Below, one piece after another: positions 44,901 to 54,665 of a DNA stretch of 64,000 nt. The notes below the pieces were generated by a model. The model was given only the letters and a program-made list of their open reading frames with translations, was not told the origin of the DNA and made no database searches. Within the stretch, counting starts at the first letter, position 1; each line of letters begins with the position of its first letter. Source of the stretch: Nocardiopsis sp. CNR-923 (GTDB lineage: Bacteria > Actinomycetota > Actinomycetes > Streptosporangiales > Streptosporangiaceae); NCBI RefSeq assembly GCF_001942255.1, contig NZ_MKKC01000142.1, positions 1-64,000 on the forward strand. Reading direction: 5' to 3'. The position numbers were made by a program, and so were the translations under genes.

Positions 44901-47545
44901 GCGCTGAGGGAGGCGACCGCAGGCGGGCCCCCGCGACGTGTCCTGGAGATCGGCTGCGGGACGGGCCTGATCTTGCTGGAGCTGGCCCCCGGCAGCGAAC
45001 GCTACGTGGGCACCGACTTCTCCCACTCCGCCATCGCCGACCTGCGAGAACGCGTCGCCGAACGCGACCTGGACCACGTGGAACTGCACGTCGCCGAGGC
45101 CGGTCGGCCGCCCGCCGGCCACGACGGCGTCGACCTGGTGATCGTCAACTCGGTTTCCCAGTACCTGACTGACTCCGACCACCTGACGACCGTTCTGGAC
45201 GCCGCGCTGCACCGCCTGCGCCCAGGCGGAGTGCTCTTCGTCGGAGACGTGCGCTCCCTGCCCCTGTTGGAGGCCTTCCACCTGTCGGTCGCCGACGCGC
45301 GCCACCCCGACAGCGACGACGGCGACCGGCTCGCCACCGCCCGTCTGGCCGCGCAGGAGGAGGGGGAGCTGGTCCTCCACCCCTGGTTCTTCCACGACTA
45401 CGCCGCCAGGCGCGGCCTCGTGTCCGTCGGGGTGGAGCCCCGGCGAGGACACCACTCGAACGAGATGAACAAGTACCGCTACGACGTGGTGCTCAGGACC
45501 CCCGGCCCGGTCAACCCCGGTGGCGACCCGCCACCCGCCCCCGAACCGTGGGCGGACCGCGGTTGGAGCCGGAACCGGCTCGCCCGGGTCCTGGAGGACG
45601 GACCGGTGGACGCACTCCACCTGGAAGGGATTCCGCACGGCCTCGTCCACCATGACGTGACGCGCCACCGCGCCCTGACGGGCGGTGCTCCCGTCGAGGG
45701 CGAACCCCTCGCCCCCCAGGACCTCCGCGACCTCGCCGTCGCCCACGGCCACCGCGCCGTGCTCGACTGGAGCGGGGGTGGCGCGACCTTCGACGCGCTG
45801 ATCATCCGCGACGGAACCGCCCTCCCGGCACGCCCGCCCCGCGCTCACCCCTGGGACGGGCCGACGGCCAACCAACCCTGGTCGCGTACGGCCCGACGCG
45901 TCCTGGCCGAACGGCTGGTCCAGGGGCTGGCCCGACTGCTGCCCGCGTACATGCTGCCCTCCTCCCTGCGGATCGTGGACGCGCTGCCGCTGACCCCCAA
46001 CGGCAAGGTCGACCGCTCCCGGCTCCCCGCCGCACCCCCGCCCGACACCAAGGGCCGTGCGCCGTCCACCCCCACCGAGCGCGTCGTCGCCCAGGCCTGG
46101 GAAGAGGTGCTGGGCACCGGGAGTGTCACGGCGACGGACGACTTCTTCACCGTCGGAGGCACGTCCCTGCTGGCCATCCGCATGACCGTCAACCTCCGCA
46201 GGCGCGGTCTGCGGCTCGCCCCCCAAACCGTGTTCGAACAACGCACCGTGGAACGGATCGCTCAGCGTCTCGACCAGCTCGTCACCGGTGACTCCACCCC
46301 GGGCGCGAGGCGCACTCGCCCGTGGCGCCGCGACCCGGCGGGGGCCGCGCGAGTGCCGTGGCCGCGCACCCGGGCGACGTGGAAGAGCTCGTCGTCCCGG
46401 ACACGAGCACGTGGACCACCGCCAACCGCCTCCTCCTGACCGGCGCGACCGGCATGCTCGGCGTTCACCTGCTCGCCCAGGCACTGGACGACCATTCCGA
46501 CCTGGAAGTGGTGTGCCTGGTACGGGCGAGCGACGCGACCGCCGCCCACAAGCGCCTGGCCGACCTCTACCGATGGCACTTCCCCGACTCGGCGATCGGA
46601 GCGTCGGACTTCGAACGTCGCGTCCGCGCGGTCCCCGCCGACCTGACCCGGCCGCGTCTGGGCCTGGACCGCGCCTGGGGTGGTCTGCCCGACTCCTGCG
46701 ACCGCGTGGTCCACGCCGCGGCCGACGTCCGCCACGTCGCCGCCCGGGAGGAGGTGTTCGCCGCCAACACCGCGGGCACCGAGCGTGTGCTGGAGCTGTG
46801 CTCGCGCATGAGCGTTCCCGACCTGTGCCACGTCTCGACCATCGGTGTGGCGGGACACAGCGCCGACGGTGTCGCGCGCACGCTCGACGAGCACGCGCTC
46901 GACGTCGGGCAGACCCCCTCCGAGGCCTACTCGGAGAGCAAGATGGCCGCCGAACGGGCGGTGGCCCGTTTCAACACCGACACCGGGGGCGCCTGCGTGA
47001 TGCGCGTGGGCACCGTCGCCCCGCACTCGGTCTCCGGCCGCTTCCAACGCAACATCAACGAGCACTTCTTCAGCCGCTACCTGCGCGCCGTCCTCCGGCT
47101 CGGGATCGCGACCGACTGGCCCGACCGCGGCTTCCGCCTCATCCCGGCCGACACGATGGCGCGGGCGATCCTGGCCCTGTCAGGACAGCAGGCCGCGCGC
47201 GGACGCACCTTCCACCTTCAGTCCCCGCACCGTCTCTCCCACGGTGAGCTCGTCCGCCGCGTGAACGACCTGGGCTACGGCATCCGTCTCGTGGCCCCGG
47301 AGGACTTCGCCGACCGGGTCATGGCCATCGGCGAACGGACCGGCCTCGACGAGGAGGTGGGCCGCCTGTTGCCCATGATCGACCGCGGCGCGAGCACCCC
47401 GGTCACGCTCAGGCACGAGTGGACCGACGCCTGGCTGGCGCGACTGGGGCTGAGCCACCCCCGCCCCACCGCCGCGTGGATCGCCGCCTTCGTCCGGCAC
47501 GGCGTCGACGTGGGGTACTTCCCGGCACCGCACACCGACCACTGA
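41911..47545 (+). CDS. NRPS2: C-A-N-methyltransferase-T-reductase, frame broken twice
   Basis: About 1878 residues, ATG after ACGAGGAGCG. C domain (about 42040-43350) with SVHHIAADGWS. A domain (from 43390; YVIYTSGTTGRPKG) interrupted between A8 (FRVELGEVEAAL) and A10 (LTPNGKVDRSRLP) by an N-methyltransferase (about 44760-45480; LEIGCGTGLILLELAPGS). T domain (DDFFTVGGTSLLAIRM, about 46140). Terminal thioester reductase (about 46430-47545) with LLLTGATGMLGVHLL and SEAYSESKMAAER. The specificity signature read by eye is about D-V-F-Q-L-G-A-V-F-K, sharing D, F, L, G and K with the published Hpg code DIFHLGLLCK. Frame breaks lie at about 43110-43135 and 46300-46370. Reductive release to an aldehyde or alcohol is expected. 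Confidence 0.88.
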
Positions 47546-47563
47546 GAACAGGAAGGCCCGGAG

Positions 47564-48567
47564 ATGGACTTCAGCCTCTTCTACTTCGCCGAAGACGCCG
47601 GCGGCCAGGAACGCGATCGCTACCGTCTGCTGCTCGACGGGGCCCGGTACGCGGACCGTTCCGGGTTCCGCGCCGTCTGGGTCCCCGAACGCCACTTCCA
47701 CCCCGTCGGGGGCCTGTACCCGAACCCGGCCGTCGTCGGGGCGGCGGTGGCCACCGTGACCGAACGCGTCGGCATCCGCGCCGGAAGCGTCGTGGCGCCC
47801 CTGCACCACCCGCTCAGGATCGCCGAGGAGTGGTCGGTCGTCGACAACCTCTCCCGGGGGCGTGTGGGGCTCTCCCTGGCCTCTGGCTGGAACCGGCGCG
47901 ACTTCGTGCTGCGTCCGGAGGCTTCGACACACGCCGGGAGGACACCGTCGCGATGGTCCGTACACTGCGCGACCTGTGGGACGGCGGCGACCCGGGCGAG
48001 GAGGACGCCCCGGGTGTCGGCGTCTTCCCCCGCCCGGTCGGTCCGCTGCGCCTGTGGCTCAGCTCGGCGGGCGGCACCGAGACCTTCCGTGCGGCGGGAC
48101 GTTCGGGTACGGGCGTTCTCACCCACCTCGTCAAGCAGGACATGGACGGGCTGGCCGCGAACATCGTCGAGTACCGCCGCGCGTACGCGTCGGCGGGATG
48201 GCCTGGCCACGGCCACGTCACCCTCATGCTCCACACCTTCGTCGGGCCCGACCACGACCGGGCCGTCGAGGTCGCGCGCGCACCGCTCGAACGGTACCTG
48301 GTGAGCACGCTGACCCAGGTCCGACGGTCCCCCGACGACCAGGTCGTGGGCCGGGCCCGCGAGGCCGTGCGGCCCGCCGCGGACCGCTACCTGTCACGCG
48401 ACGGCCTGATCGGCGGGCCCGAGCACACGGCCGATGCCGTCGCGCGCTGCCGCGAGGCCGGTGTGGACGAGATCGCCTGCCTGATCGACTTCGGTATCGA
48501 CACCGACACCGTCCTGGACGGTCTCGCCCACCTGGACAAGCTGCGCTCGTCCGAGAGCACCGCCTGA
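47564..48567 (+). CDS. luciferase-like FMN monooxygenase (MupA/Atu3666 type), frame broken once
   Basis: About 334 residues, starting 18 bases after NRPS2. It shows MDFSLFYFAEDAGG, WVPERHFHPVGGLYPNPA and RVGIRAGSVVAPLHHPLRIA, the signatures of the NRPS/PKS-associated LLM family. The frame shifts near 47920; adding one G restores RPEGFDTRREDTVAMVRTL and the rest of the TIM barrel (AGRSGTGVLTHLVKQDMDGL). Family members use FMNH2 and oxygen on carrier-bound or free intermediates, often as hydroxylases. The substrate here is unknown, but the free carrier protein downstream is a candidate partner. Confidence 0.86.
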
Positions 48568-48605
48568 CCGCCGCACCCCGCGCCGCCGACCTTGAGGACC
48601 ACGAC

Positions 48606-48872
48606 ATGACGACCGAACAGCTGGAGACCGAGATCCTGAGCGCCTTCCGTGAGGTCCTGCGCAAACCCGACCTGACGGCCGACGACGACTTCTTCTCCGT
48701 CGGAGGCGATTCGCTGCTGGCGGTGGAGGTGTCCTACACCATCTCCGAATCCCTCGGGCAGGAGGTGGACCCGCTCATCGTCTACGTCAACCCCACGGCG
48801 ACCAGTTGCGCGAGCGCGGTCGCCGAGGCCACCACGGGCGACCAGGACGGGAGGGATCCGCATGCGCGATGA
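48606..48872 (+). CDS. stand-alone peptidyl/acyl carrier protein
   Basis: This is an 88-residue protein with GAGGA upstream of ATG 48606. It contains DDDFFSVGGDSLLAVEV, whose serine (GGDSL) carries phosphopantetheine. The stop overlaps the LanB-like start (ATGA), so the two are made together. No adenylation domain is fused to it. It must be loaded in trans, by an NRPS A domain or by the LanB-like enzyme. Confidence 0.94.
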   Translation: MTTEQLETEILSAFREVLRKPDLTADDDFFSVGGDSLLAVEVSYTISESLGQEVDPLIVYVNPTATSCASAVAEATTGDQDGRDPHAR

Positions 48873-51183
48873 CGACAGGGAGGACTGGCGCGTCTGGGAC
48901 CACGTCCTCGTGAGGGGGGCCGGGTTCGCCGCTGACGGAGTCCTGCGCCTGGCCGCCCCTGAGCTGGCGGCCGCCGCCGACGCGCTCGCCGCCACCGGGC
49001 CCGGAGGGGATCCTGCGGCCTGGGAGGACTTTCGCGTCCGGTTCGAGGAGAGCGCACGGACGATCTCGGTCGAACTCCAGCGCATCGCCGCGCGCGACGA
49101 CTTCCTCCGCGCACTCACCTGGCAGAACCACCGGCTGGTCGACGGGGCCGTACGTCCCTTCCTCCAGTGGGACGCCACGACCGGGCGACGCAACTCCAAG
49201 CACCGGCAGCGCGAGGAGCTCATCGCCAACTACTGGCAGCGCTACTGCGTCAAGAACGACACCATCGGCTTCTTCGGGCCCTCCGCCTGGGGCCGCCTCG
49301 CGGAGCGGGACACCACCCGGCCGCGCCCTGGGGCGCGCCTGGTCCGTGACGGCGACGTCTACTTCGAGGCGTGGGCCGTCGACGCGGTGGCGCGCGCGAT
49401 GGAGCTCCTGCCGGGGATGTCCGCCTGGCTCAAGCCTCGTAGGGTCTCCTTCATCCGTCTGGAGGGCGACGAGGTCGTCCCGCCCATCGGCTCCCGGGTG
49501 CGGCCCGCGCCGGCCCAGCTGGACGTGCTGCGCCTGTGCGACGGGGTCCACCGCGTCCACGCCATCGCCGAGCGTACCGGGCTGCCGTTGGAGGAGACCG
49601 AGGTGGCGCTCGCCGAACTCGTCCGCCGCCGGTGGGTCGTGCGAGCCATCGAACTGCCCATCACTCCGAACCCCGAACACGACCTGCGCGCGTTCCTGGA
49701 CGGCGTCCTCGACGACGGTCCCCGCCGGATCGCGCTGGGGTGGCTCGACTCCTTGGAGAGGGCCCGCCGGTGCGTGTGGGAGGCGCCCGACGCCGCGGGG
49801 CTGGCCAAGGCCCTGGACTCGCTCGACTCCCTCTTCACCGAGATCACCGAGAGCGCTTCCACACGCAACGAGGGGCGCACCTACGGCGGACGCACGCTCG
49901 TTTACCACGACACCAGCCGCGACCTGGACATCGAGGTCGGACGCGACCTGGTCCAGGCGTGCCGCCCCGTGGAGCTGCTGGCCCACGCGGCTCGGTGGTT
50001 CTGCTTCCGCGTCGGCGAACACGTACGCACGACCCTGCGCGAGGTCCATCGGCGAGCGACGGACAAGCACGGAGGTCCCGTCGACCTGTCCGTGCTGTGG
50101 TTCGAGTCCCTGCGCCCACTGACGCGTGCCATCGAGCGGTCCCTCGCCGAGGTCGAGGCCGAGTTCACCGACAGGTGGTCGAGGATCGTCCCGCTCCCCG
50201 AGGACGGCCGTGAGGTCGGCTTCTCCTACGACGAGCTGCTGCCCCTGGTTCGCGAGGCGTTCCCCGACACGCCTCCGGGGTGGGAGGGAGCACGCTACTT
50301 CTGCCCGGACGTGATGGCGGCGGCCTCCGGCACCGGCGGCGGCTCCGGAGACCGGCGTCTGGTCCTGGGAGAGGTCCACATGGCCATCAACACCGTGCGC
50401 AGTCACTGCTTCGTCACCCAGCACCCCGACAAGGAGTCGTTGCTCGCCGAGGTGGACCACGACTTCCCCGAGCCGCGGCTGCTGACGGTCCTGCCGAAGG
50501 AGAGTCCGCCCCGGCTGTCGGTCCGGACGCACCCCGGCCTCGTCCGGGACATCGACGCGATGGTCGAATTCAGCCACCACACGGTTCCCGCGGACCGCCC
50601 CGGTCTGTACCTGAGTCGGGACGTCGCCGTCGCGGAGGAGGCCGGGACCGTCGTCGTCCGTCTTCCGGACGGCAGCACCCACGAACTCATCGACGTCTTC
50701 GCCGAGATGCTCATGGGCATGGTCATCGACCGCTTCCAACTCTTCGCCGACCGGCCGCACATGCCCCGCGTCAGCATCGACGACCTGGTCGTCGCACGGG
50801 AGAGCTGGCGGTGGGCCGCGACCGACCTCGGCTTCGCCGCCGAAACCCGTGAGGCGGACCGGTTCGTGCGCGCACGTGGCTGGAGGCGGGAGCACCGCCT
50901 GCCCCGGTTCGTCTTCGCCGGGTCCACGGCGGCCGAGAAGCCCGTCTACGTGGACTTCGACAGCCCGGTGTACGTCAACGCCCTCGCCAAGATGATCCGG
51001 CGCACCATCGCCGACGACCGGCTCCCCGACAAGACCATCACGATCGTGGAAATGCTGCCCGCCCACGACGACCTGTGGCTCAACGACGCGGAGGGCGCCC
51101 CGTTCACCTCGGAACTGCGCTTCACGTGGGTCGACCAGCGCAGGCGTGACGTCCCCGCGCCCGCGGAAGGAGAACAGGAATGA
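48862..51183 (+). CDS. lantibiotic dehydratase-like (LanB N-domain) protein, possible tRNA-dependent ligase
   Basis: This is an intact 773-residue protein. It matches the Lant_dehydr_N domain: VRPFLQWDATT, then YCVKNDTIGFFGPSAWGRL near residue 130, and the C-terminal LPRFVF and KPVYVDFDSPVYVNALAKMI with TIVEMLPAHDDLWL. Full LanB proteins glutamylate Ser/Thr with Glu-tRNA and eliminate it with a separate C-terminal domain; that elimination domain is absent. Stand-alone enzymes of this size include split glutamylation subunits and PEARL ligases that attach amino acids from aminoacyl-tRNA to a peptide. No precursor peptide gene is visible, whereas a carrier protein overlaps its start, so action on a carrier-bound substrate is a reasonable guess. 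Confidence 0.85.
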   Translation: MRDDDREDWRVWDHVLVRGAGFAADGVLRLAAPELAAAADALAATGPGGDPAAWEDFRVRFEESARTISVELQRIAARDDFLRALTWQNHRLVDGAVRPFLQWDATTGRRNSKHRQREELIANYWQRYCVKNDTIGFFGPSAWGRLAERDTTRPRPGARLVRDGDVYFEAWAVDAVARAMELLPGMSAWLKPRRVSFIRLEGDEVVPPIGSRVRPAPAQLDVLRLCDGVHRVHAIAERTGLPLEETEVALAELVRRRWVVRAIELPITPNPEHDLRAFLDGVLDDGPRRIALGWLDSLERARRCVWEAPDAAGLAKALDSLDSLFTEITESASTRNEGRTYGGRTLVYHDTSRDLDIEVGRDLVQACRPVELLAHAARWFCFRVGEHVRTTLREVHRRATDKHGGPVDLSVLWFESLRPLTRAIERSLAEVEAEFTDRWSRIVPLPEDGREVGFSYDELLPLVREAFPDTPPGWEGARYFCPDVMAAASGTGGGSGDRRLVLGEVHMAINTVRSHCFVTQHPDKESLLAEVDHDFPEPRLLTVLPKESPPRLSVRTHPGLVRDIDAMVEFSHHTVPADRPGLYLSRDVAVAEEAGTVVVRLPDGSTHELIDVFAEMLMGMVIDRFQLFADRPHMPRVSIDDLVVARESWRWAATDLGFAAETREADRFVRARGWRREHRLPRFVFAGSTAAEKPVYVDFDSPVYVNALAKMIRRTIADDRLPDKTITIVEMLPAHDDLWLNDAEGAPFTSELRFTWVDQRRRDVPAPAEGEQE

Positions 51184-52467
51184 CACCCCCCGTACCGCCC
51201 GCCTCGGCCGAGACCCGAGAGTGGCTGCTCGAGACCGACCGTGCCCATCTGTGGCATCCCTGGGCTCCCCACCGCATCAGCTCCGAGACACTGATCATCG
51301 TGTCCGGCCACGGATGCCACGTCCGAGACGCCGAAGGCCGCCGCTTCCTCGACGCCAAGGCGTCGGGCCTGAACGCCACACTCGGCTACGGCTGCCGCCC
51401 CGTCATCGAGGCCATGAACGAGCAGCTGACCCGCCTGATGACCTACGACACCGTCGAGGGCAGCAACCTCCCCGCCATCGAGTTGGCCCGCCGCATCGCG
51501 GAACTGACCGGTCCCGACCTGACCCGCACGTTCTTCTGCAACAGTGGCTCGGAGGCGATCGAGACGGCCGTCCGCGTCGCACGCGCCTACCACGCGCTCC
51601 TCGGCGCACCGGAGCGGACACGTATCGTTTCCGTGGACAACGGCTACCACGGCACGACGGCGGCGGCAGCGGCATGCACCACCGGCTCCGAGGCGGCCGG
51701 GTTCGTCCGCGTCCCCGGTCCCGCGGGACCGGGCCGACCCGACGGGCGGCCCGGTGTCGAGGGTGTCCGCGCCTACCTGGCGGAGCACGCGACCGCCACC
51801 GCCGCGCTCGTCCTGGAACCCGTGCAGGGGCTGGGCGGCCACATCGTGTCCGACGACGACCTGGCGGCCCTACGCGCGCTGTGCGACGAGCACGACGTGC
51901 TCCTCGTCCTGGACGAGGTCCTGACTGGCTTCGGGCGCACGGGACGCATGTTCGCCTACGAGCACGCCGGGGTCCGGCCGGACCTCCTCGTGACCAGCAA
52001 GGGTCTGACCTCCGGATACGCATCCCTGAGTGCGGTGACCACCACCCCGCGCGTGTTCGACGTCTTCGGACGCGACCGTGAGACCGGTGGATTCGCCCAC
52101 GGCCACACCCACTCCGGCCACGCGACCGCCTGCGCCGCGGCCCTGGCCGTCCTCGACGTCCTGGAGGGCGGTGTGCTCGACACGCGCGCGAGCGCGGCGT
52201 CCAACTCCTGGACACGCTGACCGCGGGCGTCGACGTCCCCTTCGCGCGCCAGGTCCGCGGGCGTGGACTCCTCGTCGCCGTCGAACTCGACTCGCCCCGC
52301 AGGCGGTGAGGGTCAGGCGGACCATGCAGCGGGGCGGCGTGCTCGTCCGGCGCAGCGGAGCGAATGTCATCCTCGCGCCGCCCCTGGTCATCACAGCCGA
52401 GGAGACCGACGCCGCCGCCGAGACCCTGCTCAAGGCACTGACGTCGACCGACGTCCTCGCGGCCTGA
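51180..52467 (+). CDS. class III (BioA-like) PLP aminotransferase, frame broken twice
   Basis: About 429 residues, ATG overlapping the LanB-like stop. It shows HLWHPWAPHR, FFCNSGSEAIETAVRVARA, DNGYHGTTAAAAA, LVLDEVLTGFGRTGRMFAYE (PLP Asp) and LLVTSKGLTSGYASLSA (PLP Lys). Near 52180 one missing base shifts the frame before ERGVQLLDTLTAGVDVPFAR. A second lies at the C run 52295-52298, before the end MQRGGVLVRRSGANVILAPP. Class III enzymes typically transaminate terminal aldehydes or omega-amino groups, which fits amination of an aldehyde made by the NRPS2 reductase domain. Supplying a diamino acid is an alternative. Confidence 0.87.
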
Positions 52468-52512
52468 CACCCCCACCCCCACCTCCACCCCCGCCCCGAG
52501 AGGGAGACCACC

Positions 52513-53568
52513 ATGACCGATCAGCCCCTACCGGAGTCGTCCGTGGACCACGTCGTGTTCCACGTCGGCGACGCGCACGCCGCCGCGACCGCGGTCCGAG
52601 ACGGATACGGTCTGGACGTGTACGCCATGAGTCGGACGGACCGGGAGGTGTCCGTGGCGGTCGGCGCGGGCGGCATCCGGCTCGTCTTCACCGAGGCGCG
52701 CACCGACGACCACCCGGCCGCCGCCTTCGTCAGGGAGCACGGAGACGGCGTCGCCGACATCGCCCTTCGCACCCCCGACGCCCGTGCCGCCCACACGGCG
52801 GTCGTCAGCCGCGGCGCGACCTCGGTCTCGCCGCCAGCGGAGCATCAGGGGATCGTGACGGCGACGGTCGGCGGATTCGGGGACGTGGTCCACACGTTCG
52901 TCGAACGCGCTCCGGGGATCGACGTGCGGAGCCTGCCCGGGCTCACCCCGGCTGGGGGTACGCAGGAGCGGGCATCGGGCACGGGCCTGCACGAGGTCGA
53001 CCACTTCGCGGTCTGCCTGGAGGGCGGACGGCTCGACCCCACCGTGCGCTTCTACCGCGACGTGTTCGGCTTCGCGACCATCTTCACCGAGTACATCGTC
53101 GTCGGCGATCAGGCGATGGACTCCACGGTGGTGCAGAGCCCCTCAGGCCGCATCACGCTCACCCTGATCGAACCGGACCTGTCCCGTGAGCCTGGGCAGA
53201 TCGACGCGTTCCTCAAGAATCACGTGGGCCCCGGCGTCCAGCACATCGCCTTCACGACCGACGACATCGTCCGTACCGTCGGTCTGCTGCGCGAGCGCGG
53301 AACGGAGTTCCTCGCCACGCCCGACGCCTATTACCGGACGCTCTCCCGAAGCGTCAAGCCGAGCAAGCACTCCATGGAGGCGCTGCGGCGCCTCCACCTA
53401 CTCGTCGACGAGGACCACGACGGTCAACTCTTCCAGATCTTCGCCCGCTCCACACACCCACAGCGCACGTTCTTCTTCGAGGTCATCGAGCGGTTGGGCG
53501 CCACCACCTTCGGCAGCGGCAACATCAAGGCCCTCTACGAGGCGGTCGAAGAGGAGCGCTCCCGGTGA
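52513..53568 (+). CDS. hmaS: 4-hydroxymandelate synthase
   Basis: This is a 351-residue two-domain VOC-fold non-haem iron dioxygenase of the HPPD/HmaS family. The iron ligands are visible as H in LHEVDHFAV, H in GVQHIAFTT and E in FFFEVIERLG. The C-terminal FGSGNIKALYEAVEEE is the HmaS-like ending; HPPD usually has GNFKALF. It converts 4-hydroxyphenylpyruvate to 4-hydroxymandelate, the first step to 4-hydroxyphenylglycine. The following two genes complete that pathway, which decides between HmaS and HPPD. GAGGGAGA precedes the ATG. Confidence 0.93.
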   Translation: MTDQPLPESSVDHVVFHVGDAHAAATAVRDGYGLDVYAMSRTDREVSVAVGAGGIRLVFTEARTDDHPAAAFVREHGDGVADIALRTPDARAAHTAVVSRGATSVSPPAEHQGIVTATVGGFGDVVHTFVERAPGIDVRSLPGLTPAGGTQERASGTGLHEVDHFAVCLEGGRLDPTVRFYRDVFGFATIFTEYIVVGDQAMDSTVVQSPSGRITLTLIEPDLSREPGQIDAFLKNHVGPGVQHIAFTTDDIVRTVGLLRERGTEFLATPDAYYRTLSRSVKPSKHSMEALRRLHLLVDEDHDGQLFQIFARSTHPQRTFFFEVIERLGATTFGSGNIKALYEAVEEERSR

Positions 53569-54665
53569 CGGGGGTCGGGACGGGCGGAGCCCCCGCGCCG
53601 ACCGAGATCGCGGAGTTCGCCGAGCGGGCACGATCCGCCCTCAGCACGGCGGTGTGGGACTTCGTCGCCGGGGGGAGCACCGAGCCGGGGCCCGGCGCCA
53701 ACGAGGCGGTGCTGGAGGCCATGCGCGTCGTGCCGCGGGTCCTCACCGGCGCCGCCCCGGTCACGACCCGCGCCCGTGTGCTCGGCGGATGGGCACGTGC
53801 TCCCCTGGCGGTGGCGCCCATGGCCTACCAGTGCCTGCTCCACCCCGACGGGGAGGTGGCGGCGGCCGCGGCCGCCCACGACAACGGCGTCCCCTACGTG
53901 GTCAGCACCCTCGCCAGCCGCACCCTGGAGGACATCGCGGGCACCGGTGCCGAACTCTGGTTCCAGCTCTACTGGGTCGCAGACGAGGGGCGGGTGCGTG
54001 ACCTGGTCGATCGAGCGCGAGACGCCGGATGCCGCGCTCTGGTGCTCAGCGTGGACGTGCCCGTCATGGCGCGGCGCCCGCGCGACGTCCGCAACGGGTT
54101 CCGGCTGCCGCCGCACGTGCGGGCCGCCCTCCTCCAGAATCCGGGCGACGAAGCCCACCGCGCGGGGGCGGGGTCGGCCGTGGCCCGCCACACCAACGCG
54201 CTCTTTCATCCCGCTCTGACGTGGGACCACGTGGAACGGCTGCGGAACTGGTGGGAGGGCCCCCTGGTCGTCAAGGGCGTCCTGGACCCGCGGGACGCCG
54301 TCCTGGCCGCCGACCACGGCGCGGAGGCCGTGGTGGTGTCCAACCACGGAGCCCGCCAGTTCGGCGCCGCTCCCGCCGCCTGCACGAGGATCGGCCCCGT
54401 CGCGGGCGCGGTGGCCGGCCGTTGTGAGGTGCTCTTCGACAGTGGCGTGCGGAGCGGGATGGATGTCCTACGCGCGCTGGTCCTGGGCGCCTCGGGTGTC
54501 CTGGTCGGGCGCCCCGTGCTGTGGGGGCTGGCCGCCGACGGCCAGCGAGGTGTCGCCCGGGTTCTGGAGGCCCTGCGTTCCGAACTCGCCGAGGCCCTGA
54601 CCCTCGCGGGATGCGCCGACCTGGCGTCGGCACGCGAACTGAGGGCTGAGGGAGTACGGCCGTGA
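53565..54665 (+). CDS. hmo: 4-hydroxymandelate oxidase (FMN alpha-hydroxy acid oxidase)
   Basis: This is a 366-residue protein, GTG start overlapping the hmaS stop. It belongs to the FMN-dependent alpha-hydroxy acid dehydrogenase family: LAVAPMAYQCLLHPDGE, ELWFQLYW, LVVKGVLDP (Lys), VVVSNHGARQFG (catalytic His and Arg) and LFDSGVRSGMDVLRAL with GRPVLWGLA. It oxidises 4-hydroxymandelate to 4-hydroxybenzoylformate. Its place between hmaS and hpgT supports this specificity. Confidence 0.93.
   Translation: MTGVGTGGAPAPTEIAEFAERARSALSTAVWDFVAGGSTEPGPGANEAVLEAMRVVPRVLTGAAPVTTRARVLGGWARAPLAVAPMAYQCLLHPDGEVAAAAAAHDNGVPYVVSTLASRTLEDIAGTGAELWFQLYWVADEGRVRDLVDRARDAGCRALVLSVDVPVMARRPRDVRNGFRLPPHVRAALLQNPGDEAHRAGAGSAVARHTNALFHPALTWDHVERLRNWWEGPLVVKGVLDPRDAVLAADHGAEAVVVSNHGARQFGAAPAACTRIGPVAGAVAGRCEVLFDSGVRSGMDVLRALVLGASGVLVGRPVLWGLAADGQRGVARVLEALRSELAEALTLAGCADLASARELRAEGVRP

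Noticed and set aside
48862-51183. A classical class I lanthipeptide cluster
   Set aside because: There is no LanC cyclase, no precursor peptide and no LanB elimination domain nearby; the context is nonribosomal.
48787-51186. A 799-codon open frame on the minus strand across the LanB-like gene
   Set aside because: It is antisense to a well-supported gene and arises from high GC at third positions; its translation shows no known domain.
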